Counted from the stretch's first letter, positions 16,676 through 26,052 are shown. The stretch is 64,000 bases of DNA from Phytohabitans maris (GCF_031085175.1 NZ_JAVHUY010000025.1:62001-126000), one strand, 5' to 3'. The notes: generated from the letters alone by a model not told the origin. Made by a program: numbers and translations.

Positions 16676-19600
16676 CTACGGCCGACCCGCCCCGAGCGAC
16701 CCCGCCGCTCCCTTGGTGAGGACCAGGCCGAGCTCGCCGGCGCGGTCCCAGACCGGGCGCATCGCGGCCTCCGGGTCGCGGTGGAAGACGCTGGCCCGCA
16801 GGCGTACGAAGACGCAGTTGCCGACCCGCTCCAGGATGGCCTGGCGGCGCAGGTCGTGGGCGAACGCCTCGGCGCCGTGGTAGGTGTCGCCGTCGCACTC
16901 GATGGCCAGGCGGCGGCCGTCCGGGGCGGCGACCATGAAGTCGACCTTGAACGTGCCGATCCGGAACTGGGGCACCGCGCGCAGCCCGGCCGCGACCAGC
17001 CGGCGGTGCACCGCGCGCTGGAACTCGGTCGCCGGCTCGCCACCCACCTCGGGGGGCGCGGGCGGGCGCTGGGCGTACGCGAGCAGCGCCGCGCGGGCGT
17101 CGTCGGGGTGCAGGTCGGCGAGGGTGACGGAGTGGAAGAGCCACATCTGGTCGCGGGCCCGGGAGGCGGCGACGTTGATGCGGCGGTGGAAGTCGCGTTT
17201 GGTGAACGCGCCGATCGCGGCGTCCGCCGAGGAGACCACCATCGAGGCGAGCACCACGTCGCGCTCGTCGCCCTGGAACGTGTACGGGTCGCCGACCCGC
17301 AGCTCGCGGCGCTCCAGCTCTTCGGGGCCGATCTCCTCGCGGAGCCGGTGCTGGAGGTACGCCGCCTGCCCGCTGCCCGACAGCAGGCTGACCACGCCGA
17401 GCGTGTGCCCGGTGTAGGTGGGGTCGGCCACGATCGCCGCCACCCGGGCGACCAGGGCCTCCGCCTCGGCGATGTTGACCTCGCCGTACTCGGGGAGCGT
17501 CACCCGCTTGCCGTCCGGCACGTGCTCGGCCACCACCGAGCGGTCGAGGCCGCTGCGGGCGGCGCGGAGCGGCTGGATCTTGCCGTCGTAGTAGACGGCG
17601 CTGGAGAAGCCGATGATCTCGGGCACGCTGCGGAAGTGCTCGGTGAGCAGGATGCGCTGCGGCGAGCGGCGTACGGCGTGGTCGTAGAGGCTGCTCTCGG
17701 TGTCGAAGTGCTCCGCCGACGGCACTCCGGCCGGGTGCAGGTGGGTGGCGACCAGCGCGTTGACCCGGTCGGTCGGCACGCCGACGAGCTGCGGGCCGAT
17801 CTGCTGGTCGTCGCCGACCACGACCGCGCGGCGGGCGAGGGTGAGCACCGGCAGCGCGAAGAGGTCTGCCTGGGACGCCTCGTCGACGATCACCACGTCG
17901 AAGACCGGCGCGTGCCCCGGGAACTGCTCCAGCGCCCGGTCGATCGACATGATCCAGACCGGTACGGCGGTGACCGCCTCGGACATGGCCCGCTGGGCGG
18001 CGGCCTGCCAGTGCGCGGCGCTCTTGCCGGTGCCCTTGCCGATCTTGCGGAGCGCGGCGGTCCAGTCGGCGAGGGCCGCCTTGCGCCGGTCGTCGAGGGA
18101 GAGCGCCACCTCCAGCCAGGCCGAGGTGACGACCAGGTCACCGGTGAGCCGGCGGATCTGGTCGCGGGCCCGCTCCAGCCGGCGCCCGAAATCGGCGCCG
18201 TCGACATCGCCGACCACCTCGTCGAACCAGGTCTGCGCCTGCCGCCACTGCCACGCCCGGAGCGCTCCCGCGCCGTCGAAGGAAGCCGCCCCGCTCGCGC
18301 CGGCGGAAGCAGTGCCGCCCGAAGAAGCCGCGCCGGGGGCGGCACCGGCTCCGCCGGGGAAAGCGGCGCCCGCGGCAGCACCGCCGGAGGAAGCCGCGGG
18401 CCCGGCAGCACCAGCGCTGCCACAAGAAGCCGCGCCGGCGCCGCCGGACGCAGCCGCAGCGGTGCCGCCCGGAGAAGTCGCGCCGGCGCCGCCGACGGAG
18501 GTGGCGGCCGCGTCGATCGCGGCGGCCCACTGCGGGGCTACGGCGGCGAGGCGGGCGTGTAGGGCGGCGTAGCGGGTGGCGTCCGGCCGCAGTGTCCACA
18601 GTCGACGGATCTCGGCCAGCGCCGCGTCCCAGCCGGCGAGGTCGTCGCGGTCCCAGGCGGCGGCGAGCGCCTGGATCTGTGGCGACTCGGGCGCGAACCG
18701 GTGCAGCCACTCGGCCATCGCGGCCCGCTCGGCCTCCAGCCGGTCGGCGAGCAGGACGTTGCCGGCGGCCTCGACCGCACCGGCCAGCTCGGCGATCTGC
18801 CGGGCGTCCACGTCGCGGGGGCAGCGGGGGAACACGGTGACCAGCGTCGCGTGCAGCTCCGGCCAGCGGTGGCTCTCCCACTCCAGCGCGGACACGGCCG
18901 AGGAGAGCAGCCGCCCCGCCCACAGCTCCGGCTCCCCGCCACGCCCGCCCGGCGAAACGCCACGCCCGCCCGGCGAAACGCCACGCCCGCCCGGCGAAAC
19001 GCCGCGGCCGTCCGGCGAAGCACCGCGCGCGTCCAGCGAAGCACCAGGCCCGCCGGGCGAAACGCCGCGCCCGCCCGGCGAAACGCCGCGGGAGGACGGC
19101 GGAGCGGCGGCGTCCACTGTGGAGGTCGGCACGGGCACGTCGAGCCGCGTGCGCCACTCGTCCCACCGGGCGGCGAGCTGCTGCCGCAACTGCTCGCGCT
19201 CCACGGTGGCCACCACGAGGTCGACGTCGTCGGTGGTGCGCAGCGGCTCGCCGTCTACCTGTACCTCGGACACGAGCCGGGCCAGCTCGGCGTGGGTGAG
19301 TCGGCGCACCGCCTTGCCGGCCGCGTACCGGGCGCGGATCTCGGAGAGCTGGGAGAGCAGGCGGCGGGGCTGCGTCGAGTACGGCTCGGGGATCGTGACC
19401 CGCCGCCCGGCCACGAACGCGGTGCGCTGCCCCAGCTCGCCGAGGAGCTGCTGGCAGGCGGCCACGTGGCCGTCCCACACCGCGCGCCAGCTCGGGTCGC
19501 GGATCAGCTGGCCGAGGCGGTCGGTCCAGCTCCCCTCGCGGCGGGTCAGCTCGTCGGCCGCCCCGCGCAGGGCGGCGGCCAGCTCGTCGACGACCGTGGG

Positions 19601-21313
19601 CCCGTGTTCGCGTACTCCCGCTATGGCCATGCCGCGGTCTCGCAGCGCGTCGACCACCTTGCGTGCGTCGCGCAGCGCGTCCCTCCGCGCGGCGACCGCT
19701 TCCCCGGTCGGAAGCTGGCCATCGGCGGGCAGGGGTCCGAGCGCGGCGGCGCGGTCGGCGGCGGTCAGCCGCCGCGCGAGATCGGCGAGTACGGCGAACT
19801 CGGCGGCCTCCAGCGGCGGCGGCGTGCCCGGCGGGATCGGGTCCGGGACCAGCGCGTCGGCCTCGTGCCGGCGCAGCCACTCGCCGACCTCGCCGGCGCT
19901 GCGCCCGTCGTAGCGGCGGGCCTCCCGCTCGGCCGCGGCGAGCAGCTCGGCCCGGGCGGCCGCGAACCCCTCCTCGGCCGCCGCCACCTCGGCGACCAGC
20001 TGACGCACCCAGGCCGCCTCCGCCTCACTGTCCAATGTGGCCGCGCGGTCGGCGAGCTCGCGGGCGGCGACCTGCAGCTGCACGAGCTGGTCGGCGGAGC
20101 GGCCGAGCACCGCCAGGCAGAGCGGCTGGATCTCCTCGGGCAGCCCGTCGCGGAGCACCCGCAGCGGGTCCTCCTTCTGGGCGAGCACGAGCACCCGCTT
20201 GCCGTGCGCGACCAGGTGGCAGATGAGGTTGCGGATCGTGTGCGTCTTGCCGGTGCCGGGTGGACCCTGCACGGCGACGTTGCGGTGGGCGGCCAGCCGG
20301 CGGGCGATCGACTCCTGCGCGTCGTTGGTGGCCATCGGCATCAGCAGCCGCTCGCTGGTGCGGTCCCAGGCCTCCGCGTCGTCGTCGGGCATGCGCAACC
20401 GGCTCGGCTCGTGGGCGAGCACCCCGGCGAGCGCGCCGACCTCGAGGCTCCCGCCGGTCAACCGCTCGCGCAGGGCTTCGAGGAAGCGGCGGACCATGCG
20501 CTGGCGCGGCCGGACGAACAGGACGCCGGTGTCGACGACGGTGTCCGGCTCCAGGCCGAGCCGGCGGGTGGCGCGGCGGGCGAAGTCGAGCCGTTCGGCC
20601 GCGTCCCACGGGTCGATGTCGACCTGGCCGCCGGTGCCGCCGAGGTCGAGCAGGTCGGCCACCCGGCGCCCGTCGAGGTCGCCGAGCGCGTCGACCTGGA
20701 TGCGTGGCGGGCCCTGCGGGGTCACCGAGACGGTGGTGGAGTCCGGGTCGTACTCGATCGCGACCGGCGTGGCCAGCAGCGGGTAGTGGATGTCGCGGTG
20801 GCGCAGGACCAGGTGGCCCCAGACCAGCTCGACCCGGGCGGCGTCGATGTCGACCCGGTACCGCAGGTCGTAGAGGCGGTCGTGCAGCCGGCGGGTCACC
20901 TCGGCGAGCTGGTGCTCGCGGGCCCACGGCTCCCACTGGCCGTCGCGCCACTCGGTGAACGCGGTCTCCACCTCGGGCGCGACCTCGCCGATCGTGGGCG
21001 GCGACACCGTCGAGAGGTCCCAGACCAGGTGGCGCAGGAGCGGGGTGGGGATCGAGGGCGGGTCGGGCGGGTCCGGCCGGCCGACCCGCAGCCAGCTGCC
21101 GCCCGGCTTGAACGGGCCGACCCCGCACTCGACGTGGGCCGGCAGGTCGTCCTGCCAGAACGCGTCGGCGGCCGGCACGGCCCGCACCGGCTTTTCCAGC
21201 AGGGCGCGGACGGCCAGCAGGTATTCGGTGAGCGCGACCGCCCGCGCGTGTACCGCCGGCGGCGAGTCGCCGCCGGCGGTCTGCTCGGTGTCGCCCAGCG
21301 CGGTCATACCCAT
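16676..21313 (-). CDS. SF1-type helicase fused to a Vsr/DUF559-like nuclease (1545 aa)
   Basis: A giant cytoplasmic protein. Walker A GPPGTGKTHT lies near residue 347, Walker B VVIVDEASQ (UPF1/Dna2-like DEA box) near 1140, and motifs GDDQQIGPQL, TFQGDERDVV and NVAASRARDQ complete a superfamily-1 helicase. The last 110 residues have a PD-(D/E)xK-type nuclease: KVDFMVA, then LAIECDGDTYHG and a LRRQAILERVGN helix, as in Vsr/MTES_1575 enzymes. The middle carries two low-complexity stretches (18270-18510, 18940-19086). Architecture resembles helicase-Vsr proteins linked to anti-phage defence. ATG 21313 or 21307 may be the start; the gene stands alone between the MFS and xylB genes. Confidence 0.85.
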   Translation of the reverse strand: MGMTALGDTEQTAGGDSPPAVHARAVALTEYLLAVRALLEKPVRAVPAADAFWQDDLPAHVECGVGPFKPGGSWLRVGRPDPPDPPSIPTPLLRHLVWDLSTVSPPTIGEVAPEVETAFTEWRDGQWEPWAREHQLAEVTRRLHDRLYDLRYRVDIDAARVELVWGHLVLRHRDIHYPLLATPVAIEYDPDSTTVSVTPQGPPRIQVDALGDLDGRRVADLLDLGGTGGQVDIDPWDAAERLDFARRATRRLGLEPDTVVDTGVLFVRPRQRMVRRFLEALRERLTGGSLEVGALAGVLAHEPSRLRMPDDDAEAWDRTSERLLMPMATNDAQESIARRLAAHRNVAVQGPPGTGKTHTIRNLICHLVAHGKRVLVLAQKEDPLRVLRDGLPEEIQPLCLAVLGRSADQLVQLQVAARELADRAATLDSEAEAAWVRQLVAEVAAAEEGFAAARAELLAAAEREARRYDGRSAGEVGEWLRRHEADALVPDPIPPGTPPPLEAAEFAVLADLARRLTAADRAAALGPLPADGQLPTGEAVAARRDALRDARKVVDALRDRGMAIAGVREHGPTVVDELAAALRGAADELTRREGSWTDRLGQLIRDPSWRAVWDGHVAACQQLLGELGQRTAFVAGRRVTIPEPYSTQPRRLLSQLSEIRARYAAGKAVRRLTHAELARLVSEVQVDGEPLRTTDDVDLVVATVEREQLRQQLAARWDEWRTRLDVPVPTSTVDAAAPPSSRGVSPGGRGVSPGGPGASLDARGASPDGRGVSPGGRGVSPGGRGVSPGGRGGEPELWAGRLLSSAVSALEWESHRWPELHATLVTVFPRCPRDVDARQIAELAGAVEAAGNVLLADRLEAERAAMAEWLHRFAPESPQIQALAAAWDRDDLAGWDAALAEIRRLWTLRPDATRYAALHARLAAVAPQWAAAIDAAATSVGGAGATSPGGTAAAASGGAGAASCGSAGAAGPAASSGGAAAGAAFPGGAGAAPGAASSGGTASAGASGAASFDGAGALRAWQWRQAQTWFDEVVGDVDGADFGRRLERARDQIRRLTGDLVVTSAWLEVALSLDDRRKAALADWTAALRKIGKGTGKSAAHWQAAAQRAMSEAVTAVPVWIMSIDRALEQFPGHAPVFDVVIVDEASQADLFALPVLTLARRAVVVGDDQQIGPQLVGVPTDRVNALVATHLHPAGVPSAEHFDTESSLYDHAVRRSPQRILLTEHFRSVPEIIGFSSAVYYDGKIQPLRAARSGLDRSVVAEHVPDGKRVTLPEYGEVNIAEAEALVARVAAIVADPTYTGHTLGVVSLLSGSGQAAYLQHRLREEIGPEELERRELRVGDPYTFQGDERDVVLASMVVSSADAAIGAFTKRDFHRRINVAASRARDQMWLFHSVTLADLHPDDARAALLAYAQRPPAPPEVGGEPATEFQRAVHRRLVAAGLRAVPQFRIGTFKVDFMVAAPDGRRLAIECDGDTYHGAEAFAHDLRRQAILERVGNCVFVRLRASVFHRDPEAAMRPVWDRAGELGLVLTKGAAGSLGAGRP
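18270..18510 (-). repeat. Ala/Gly/Ser-rich low-complexity segment inside the helicase gene
   Basis: Irregular 12-21 bp units of GCC/GGC/TCC codons give about 80 residues made almost only of Ala, Gly, Ser and Pro (near residues 934-1014). It is probably a flexible linker enlarged by replication slippage; family members normally have a short loop here. Confidence 0.7.
18940..19086 (-). repeat. Seven 21-bp tandem repeats inside the helicase gene
   Basis: Seven contiguous 21-bp units start at 18940, 18961, 18982, 19003, 19024, 19045 and 19066. The first three are identical and the others diverge at a few positions. They encode about seven copies of GVSPGGR (residues near 742-791). The period is a multiple of three, so the frame is preserved. 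This is a coding minisatellite likely to vary in copy number between strains. Confidence 0.9.
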
Positions 21314-21350
21314 CGACGGTAACCCGCCGGTGCACCGCCGCGCCCGTTGA

Positions 21351-22748
21351 TCAAGCGGTTCGGTCGATCACGTGTTCGCGCGCCTCGGCGTACCGGTCGC
21401 GGATCGCCGGGACCGCCTCGCCCTCGTACGCCTCGACCGCGCCCGTGGACCAGGCCGGTGGCTCGTCGCCGCCGAGCGCGACCCAGGCGGCCTGGCGAGC
21501 GGCGCCGTCGGCCACATACTCACCCGGGGGCGGCACGACCACGGGAGCGCCGAAGACCTCGGGCGCGATCCGGCGTACCGCCTCGGAGCGGGCGCCGCCG
21601 CCGACCAGGATCACCCGGTTGACCACCGCACCCTGCGCCACCAGGGCGTCGAGGCCGTCGGCGAGCGCGCAGAGCATGCCCTCCACCGCCGCCCGGGCCA
21701 GGTGGGCCGGGGTGGAGGTGCCGAGCGTCAGCCCGTGCAGGGCGCCGGTCGAGTTCGGACGGTTGGGGGTGCGCTCGCCCTCCAGGTACGGCACGAGGCA
21801 GAGCCCGCCGGCCCCGGGTGGTGCGCTCAGCGCCAGCCGGGACAGCGCGGGATGGTCGACGCCGAGCAGCGCCGCGACCGCGTCCAGTACCCGGGCCGCG
21901 TTGAGCGTGGCGACCAGGGGCAGGAAGCGCCCGGTGGTGTCGGCGAATCCGGCGACCGTGCCGCTCGGGTCGGCGGCCGGCTTTTCCGCGACGCTGAACG
22001 CCGTACCCGACGTGCCGATCGAGACCAGCACGTCGCCGGGAAGCGCGCCGGCGCCCAGCGCGGCCGCGGCGTTGTCACCCGCGCCCGGGCCGAGCGGAGC
22101 GCCGTTCGGCAGGCTGCCGGCGACACCGGTCGGGCCGAGCACCTCGGGCACCAGCGGCTCCCGCCCGAACGCCCGCCGGAGCAGGTCGAGGCGGTACTCC
22201 CCGGTGGGCGTCGACCAGTAGCCGGTGCCGCTGGCGTCGCTGCGGTCGGTGCGCAGCGCGTCGAGGCTCCCGGCACCGGCCAGCTTCCAGGTCAGCCAGT
22301 CGTGCGGCAGGCAGACGGCGGCGGTGCGCTCGGCGTTGGCCGGCTCGTTGCTGGCCAGCCAGCGCAGCTTGGTGATGGTGAACGAGGCCACCGGCACCAG
22401 CCCGACCGCGTCCGCCCACGCCTTGCCGCCGCCCAGCTCCTCGATCAGCTCGGTGGCCGCGCCGGCGGAGCGGGTGTCGTTCCAGAGCAGGGCCGGCCGC
22501 ACCACCTCGCCGCCCTCGTCGAGGCAGACCATGCCGTGCTGCTGCCCCGCCACCGAGGCCGCCGCCACGTCATCGAGCCCGCCGGCCGCGGAGATCGCCG
22601 TGGAGAGCGCCGCCCACCAGGCTGCGGGATCCACCTCGGTCCCGTCCGGATGCGAGGCCCGCCCCTCCCGAACGAGCACACCGGTCTGCGCGTCCCGGAC
22701 AACCACCTTGCACGACTGCGTCGACGAATCCACTCCCGCGACGAGCAT
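21351..22748 (-). CDS. xylB: Xylulokinase
   Basis: A 465-aa FGGY-family sugar kinase phosphorylating D-xylulose to xylulose-5-P for the pentose phosphate pathway. The N-terminus [13 protein letters not shown] is the first phosphate loop, [11 protein letters not shown] holds the substrate-binding Gln/His region typical of XylB, and [10 protein letters not shown] with [11 protein letters not shown] form the later ATP-binding parts. It is transcribed after xylA with a 67-bp gap. ATG 22748 is the natural start. With xylA and the divergent ROK regulator it forms a canonical actinobacterial xylose locus; no xylose transporter is in the window. Confidence 0.94.
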   Translation of the reverse strand: MLVAGVDSSTQSCKVVVRDAQTGVLVREGRASHPDGTEVDPAAWWAALSTAISAAGGLDDVAAASVAGQQHGMVCLDEGGEVVRPALLWNDTRSAGAATELIEELGGGKAWADAVGLVPVASFTITKLRWLASNEPANAERTAAVCLPHDWLTWKLAGAGSLDALRTDRSDASGTGYWSTPTGEYRLDLLRRAFGREPLVPEVLGPTGVAGSLPNGAPLGPGAGDNAAAALGAGALPGDVLVSIGTSGTAFSVAEKPAADPSGTVAGFADTTGRFLPLVATLNAARVLDAVAALLGVDHPALSRLALSAPPGAGGLCLVPYLEGERTPNRPNSTGALHGLTLGTSTPAHLARAAVEGMLCALADGLDALVAQGAVVNRVILVGGGARSEAVRRIAPEVFGAPVVVPPPGEYVADGAARQAAWVALGGDEPPAWSTGAVEAYEGEAVPAIRDRYAEAREHVIDRTA

Positions 22749-22815
22749 GCCGTCCCTCCCCTTTCGACGGTGCCGGCCGGGGCCCGTGCGGGACCCCGAC
22801 CGGGTGGGTCAGGCC

Positions 22816-24003
22816 TCAGCGGGCGCCGAGCGCGTGGTCGGCCATCAGCTGGTTGAGGCGGACGAAGCCGTAGCCCTGGGCGCCCTTGGCGTCCGGGTCG
22901 AAGTCTTCCCAGGCGGTGCGGTCGGCCAAGAGGTCGGCGACCGTCTCGCCCGCGCCGAGCGTGGGCTGGGACAGCTCGGCCACCTTGGCGGCGGCGAGCG
23001 CCTCCCGCACCTCGGGATCCGCCCGGAACGCCGTGGTGCGCTCCTTGAGCAGCAGGTACATCCGCATGTTGGCCTTGGCCGACTCCCACACGCCCGCATA
23101 GTCCTCGGTGCGGGACGGCTTGTAGTCGAAGTGGCGCGGCCCCTCGTACGCCGGGGCGCCGTCCGGGCCGCCGTGCTCCAGCAGGTCGACCAGCGCGAAC
23201 GCGTTGAGCAGGTCGCCGTGGCCGAAGACCAGGTCCTGGTCGAACTTGATGCCGCGCTGCCCGTTGAGGTCGATGTGGAAGAGCTTGCCGGCCCAGAGCG
23301 CCTGGGCGATGCCGTGCGCGAAGTTGAGCCCGGCCATCTGCTCGTGGCCCACCTCGGGGTTGAGGCCGACCATGTCGCCGTGGTCGAGGCTGGCGATGAA
23401 CGCGAGCGCGTGCCCCACCGTCGGCAGCAGGATGTCGCCGCGCGGCTCGTTGGGCTTGGGCTCCAGGGCGAAGCGCAGGCCGTAGCCACGGTCGATCACG
23501 TACTGCGCGAGCGTGTCGACGGCCTCCCGGTAGCGGTCGAGCGCGGCCCGCACGTCCTTGGCCGCGTCGTACTCCGCGCCCTCGCGGCCGCCCCACATGA
23601 CGAACGTCTGCGCGCCGATCTCGGCGGCCAGGTCGATGTTGCGCAGCACCTTGCGCAGCGCGTAGCGCCGGACCGAGCGGTCGTTGCTGGTGAAGCCGCC
23701 GTCCTTGAACACCGGGTGGGTGAACAGGTTGGTGGTGACCATCGGGACGACCAGGCCGGTCTCGTCGAGCGCCTTGCGGAAGCGGGAGATGACCTCGTCA
23801 CGGCTGGCGTTGTCGGCGCCGAACGGCACGAGGTCGTCGTCGTGGAACGTCATGCCGTAGGCGCCCAGCTCGGTCAGCTTGTGCACGGCCTCGATCGGGT
23901 CGAGGGGAGCGCGGGTGGCGTCACCGAAGGGATCGCGGGCCGGCCAGCCCACGGTCCAGAGGCCGAAGGAGAACTTGTCGGCGCGGGTCGGCTGGACAGA
24001 CAT
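22816..24003 (-). CDS. xylA: Xylose isomerase
   Basis: A 395-aa actinobacterial-type (class I) xylose isomerase converting D-xylose to D-xylulose. Catalytic and metal-binding motifs are visible: [13 protein letters not shown] (active-site His and Asp), [10 protein letters not shown] (Glu and Lys), NPEVGHE (Glu and His), HIDLNGQ and KFDQDL (metal-site Asp residues). ATG 24003 is set by GGAGG on the mRNA just upstream and by the family N-terminus; the frame is open much further upstream through the ROK gene, which is a shadow. A 13-bp palindrome lies 30 bases upstream in the divergent promoter region. Confidence 0.96.
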   Translation of the reverse strand: MSVQPTRADKFSFGLWTVGWPARDPFGDATRAPLDPIEAVHKLTELGAYGMTFHDDDLVPFGADNASRDEVISRFRKALDETGLVVPMVTTNLFTHPVFKDGGFTSNDRSVRRYALRKVLRNIDLAAEIGAQTFVMWGGREGAEYDAAKDVRAALDRYREAVDTLAQYVIDRGYGLRFALEPKPNEPRGDILLPTVGHALAFIASLDHGDMVGLNPEVGHEQMAGLNFAHGIAQALWAGKLFHIDLNGQRGIKFDQDLVFGHGDLLNAFALVDLLEHGGPDGAPAYEGPRHFDYKPSRTEDYAGVWESAKANMRMYLLLKERTTAFRADPEVREALAAAKVAELSQPTLGAGETVADLLADRTAWEDFDPDAKGAQGYGFVRLNQLMADHALGAR

Positions 24004-24033
24004 ATGAGACCTCCACGTAACATCCGCGATTTG

Positions 24034-24046
24034 TTCAACGGTTGAA
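24034..24046. promoter_or_regulatory. Candidate ROK (XylR) operator between xylA and the repressor
   Basis: TTCAACGGTTGAA is a perfect 6-1-6 palindrome in the 75-bp divergent spacer, 30 bases from the xylA ATG and 32 from the ROK ATG. One site could control both directions. ROK repressors of xylose genes usually bind A/T-edged palindromes of this type, so assignment to the neighbouring regulator is likely. Confidence 0.7.
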
Positions 24047-24078
24047 TTATTTGCCTCCGCTATGGCACTGTCAAGGGC

Positions 24079-25461
24079 ATGACGGACGGGCCCGTACGGC
24101 AGGCTTCGCTGCGCGAGCACAACCTCGGGCTGGTGCTGCGCCAGGTCGCCAGCAGGGCCCCTGGGCCTGGCCGTCGCCTGGCGGGCGACGGCCGGGCTCC
24201 CGAAAAGGAAGCCGCCCGCCCGCCGTCCCGAGCCGACATCGCCGCCGCCACGAGTCTCACCCGCGCCACCGTTTCCGCGCTGGTGGATGACCTGATCTCG
24301 GGCGGCCTGCTGACCGAGGTGGAGCCCGCGCCAAGGGCCGGCGCCGGGCGCCCGGCGGCCGGCCTCGTGCTCTCCACGAGCGGTCCGGCCGGCCTCGGCC
24401 TGGAGATCAACGTGGACTACCTGTCGGCCTGCGTGGTCGACCTCGCCGGCACGGTCCGGCACCGGGACGTGCGCCACGCCGACCAGCGCCCCGGCCGCCC
24501 CGACCAGGTGCTCGCCGAGGTCGCCGGGCTGGCCGCGGACGCCCGCGCGCACGCGGAGCGCGAAGGGCTCGTGCTGGCCGGTGCCGCGCTGGCCGTACCC
24601 GGCCTGGTGACCCCGGCCGGCGTGGTCCGCCTCGCCCCCAACCTGGGCTGGCGGGACGTGGACGTGCCGGCCGGCCTGGCTGCGGGGCTGGCAAGGTCCG
24701 GCCCGAGGAGCGAAGCGAGCGCGGTAGGCAGAGCCGCGGGGCTGGCACGGTCCGACCCGAGGAGCGAAGCGACGAGGCCGGACCGAGCCGGCCACCTGCG
24801 GCACCCAGCGAGCGAAGCGAGCGCGGCCAGCAGAGCCGCTCTCGACGGGCTGCCGGTAACGGTCGACAACGAGGCCAACCTCGCCGCGCTCGGCGAGCTG
24901 CACGCCGGTCCCGCCGGCCCGGCCAGCTTCCTCTACGTCTCCGGCGAGATCGGCATCGGCGCCGGCATCGTGCTGCACGGCGCGCTCTTCAGGGGCGCCC
25001 GCGGCTGGAGCGGCGAGCTGGGCCACATGGCCGTACGACCGGACGGCCCGGCCTGCCGGTGCGGCGCGCGCGGCTGCCTGGAGCAGTACGCGGGGCAGGA
25101 GGCGATCCTGCGCGCCGCCGGCGCCGACGACCTGCTCCCGCAGGCCGAGGCGGGTAACCCCGCGGTGCTGGACGCGCTGGCATCGGCCGGCGAGGCGCTC
25201 GGCGTGGCGGTCGCCGGCGTGGTCAACCTCCTCGACGTCGAGGCGGTCGTGCTCGGCGGCATCTACGCGCCGCTGGCCGCCTGGCTCCGCCCGGCCGTCG
25301 AGGCGGAGATCCACCGCAGGGTGCTCACGGCCGCCTGGTCACCGGTGGCCGTACGCCCCTCGGTCCTCGGCGCCGACGCGGCTGTGGTCGGCGCCGCCGG
25401 CTCGGTCGTGCGGACCATCCAAAACCACCCGGCCCGGTGGCTGACCCGCACCGTCTCGTGA
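24079..25461 (+). CDS. ROK-family transcriptional repressor of xylose genes, with repeat insertions
   Basis: A 460-aa ROK regulator: N-terminal winged HTH ([24 protein letters not shown], split by an insertion before it) and an actin-like ATPase/sugar-binding domain, with [10 protein letters not shown] and the zinc motif [14 protein letters not shown]. The usual length is near 390-400 aa; this one is longer because of two in-frame palindromic insertions (24146-24222 and 24682-24840). Both interrupt conserved blocks at surface-loop positions, and the frame is kept. Divergent from xylA, it is probably the XylR repressor of xylA-xylB, released by xylose. Whether DNA binding survives the first insertion, next to the HTH, is uncertain. 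Confidence 0.88.
   Translation: MTDGPVRQASLREHNLGLVLRQVASRAPGPGRRLAGDGRAPEKEAARPPSRADIAAATSLTRATVSALVDDLISGGLLTEVEPAPRAGAGRPAAGLVLSTSGPAGLGLEINVDYLSACVVDLAGTVRHRDVRHADQRPGRPDQVLAEVAGLAADARAHAEREGLVLAGAALAVPGLVTPAGVVRLAPNLGWRDVDVPAGLAAGLARSGPRSEASAVGRAAGLARSDPRSEATRPDRAGHLRHPASEASAASRAALDGLPVTVDNEANLAALGELHAGPAGPASFLYVSGEIGIGAGIVLHGALFRGARGWSGELGHMAVRPDGPACRCGARGCLEQYAGQEAILRAAGADDLLPQAEAGNPAVLDALASAGEALGVAVAGVVNLLDVEAVVLGGIYAPLAAWLRPAVEAEIHRRVLTAAWSPVAVRPSVLGADAAVVGAAGSVVRTIQNHPARWLTRTVS
24146..24222 (+). repeat. In-frame palindromic insertion near the HTH of the ROK repressor
   Basis: GGCCGTCGCC (24169-24178) and GGCGACGGCC (24184-24193) form a perfect 10-bp inverted repeat with a five-base loop. 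The surrounding 23 codons ([15 protein letters not shown]...) have no counterpart between VLRQVA and SRADIAA in typical family members. Confidence 0.6.
24682..24840 (+). repeat. In-frame repeat array inserted in the ROK effector domain
   Basis: A 37-bp unit occurs at 24682-24718 and 24736-24772 with two mismatches. A third partial unit at 24809-24839 repeats the 3' side of the first. All contain GAGCGAAGCGA, the same palindromic core found at 12263, 33690 and elsewhere. The array adds about 49 residues ([11 protein letters not shown] and similar) between AGLA and [11 protein letters not shown]. Confidence 0.8.
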
Positions 25462-25806
25462 TCGGCCGCCGATGCTCGCCCGGCCTCGGGCGCCTCGCTC
25501 CCGTGGTTCCCCGTGTCGCCCCCAGCCAAGGCGGTGACCCCACCCGCCCACCGCCCGGCCCACCATCCATCTGCTGACCGGCGCACAAACCGGGGCAGCT
25601 CGACAGCCCGCCCAAGCGACGCTCCCCTCCGACGTCCACCAACAGCCCAACGGGCCTCCGGCGTCTCAGGCGGCGAAGCCACCTGCGAGGCGGTTCGGGT
25701 TGTGTCGTGGCGGCATTTGCCCTGCTTTGACATCGGAAGCAGCCGGGCCCAGGCAGCACGGGCGGTGGGGCAGCCCTTGATCGGCGTCGACGTCAGCCGA
25801 CTTTGA

Positions 25807-25860
25807 GCAGATCGTGGTACGTAGCTGCCCTTGTAGGGGCAACTCTGTACCACGATCTGC
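25807..25860. terminator. 54-bp near-perfect palindrome
   Basis: GCAGATCGTGGTAC (25807-25820) pairs perfectly with GTACCACGATCTGC (25847-25860). The interior continues as AGCTGCCC against GGGCAACT, with one mismatch and a five-base TTGTA loop. It is the first of three hairpins in the convergent spacer. Confidence 0.8.
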
Positions 25861-25908
25861 GCCTTGGGTTGATCGGGCGGCAGAAGGTTGTCTCGATCCG
25901 CCTTCCGG

Positions 25909-25975
25909 CATGATCGTTCGCCCAAATTCCGCGTGAAACGCCGTCGAGAACGCGGAATCCGGGCGAAGGATCATG
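25909..25975. terminator. 67-bp imperfect palindrome
   Basis: CATGATC/GATCATG, TTCGCCC/GGGCGAA and ATTCCGCGT/ACGCGGAAT pair in register, giving 23 base pairs interrupted by short internal mismatches and a 15-base loop. It is the second hairpin of the spacer. It has no coding content and no terminal site duplication that I can see. Confidence 0.8.
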
Positions 25976-25978
25976 AGA

Positions 25979-26052
25979 GGGCGCCGTGCGGACAGCGGCA
26001 CATAGCGCGGACGGTGAGGCCGCAGGAAAGCGGCCCCTACGCGCAGGCGCCC
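25979..26052. terminator. Third hairpin of the convergent spacer
   Basis: GGGCGCC (25979-25985) pairs with GGCGCCC (26046-26052), and inside it GGCCGC (26018-26023) pairs with GCGGCC (26030-26035). It lies 45 bases beyond the stop of the sugar transferase gene. Confidence 0.6.

Noticed and set aside
18940-19086. CRISPR-like array
   Set aside because: Units are contiguous with no spacers and continue the reading frame; it is a coding minisatellite.
22816-25314. An 832-codon minus-strand frame covering xylA and most of the ROK gene
   Set aside because: Only the part from ATG 24003 is xylose isomerase; the upstream part is the antisense of the ROK gene with Arg/Ala-rich translation and crosses the operator.
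25513-25806. Short plus-strand ORF in the convergent spacer
   Set aside because: No RBS, biased composition not like neighbours, no recognisable motif, and GC-rich frames are open by chance.
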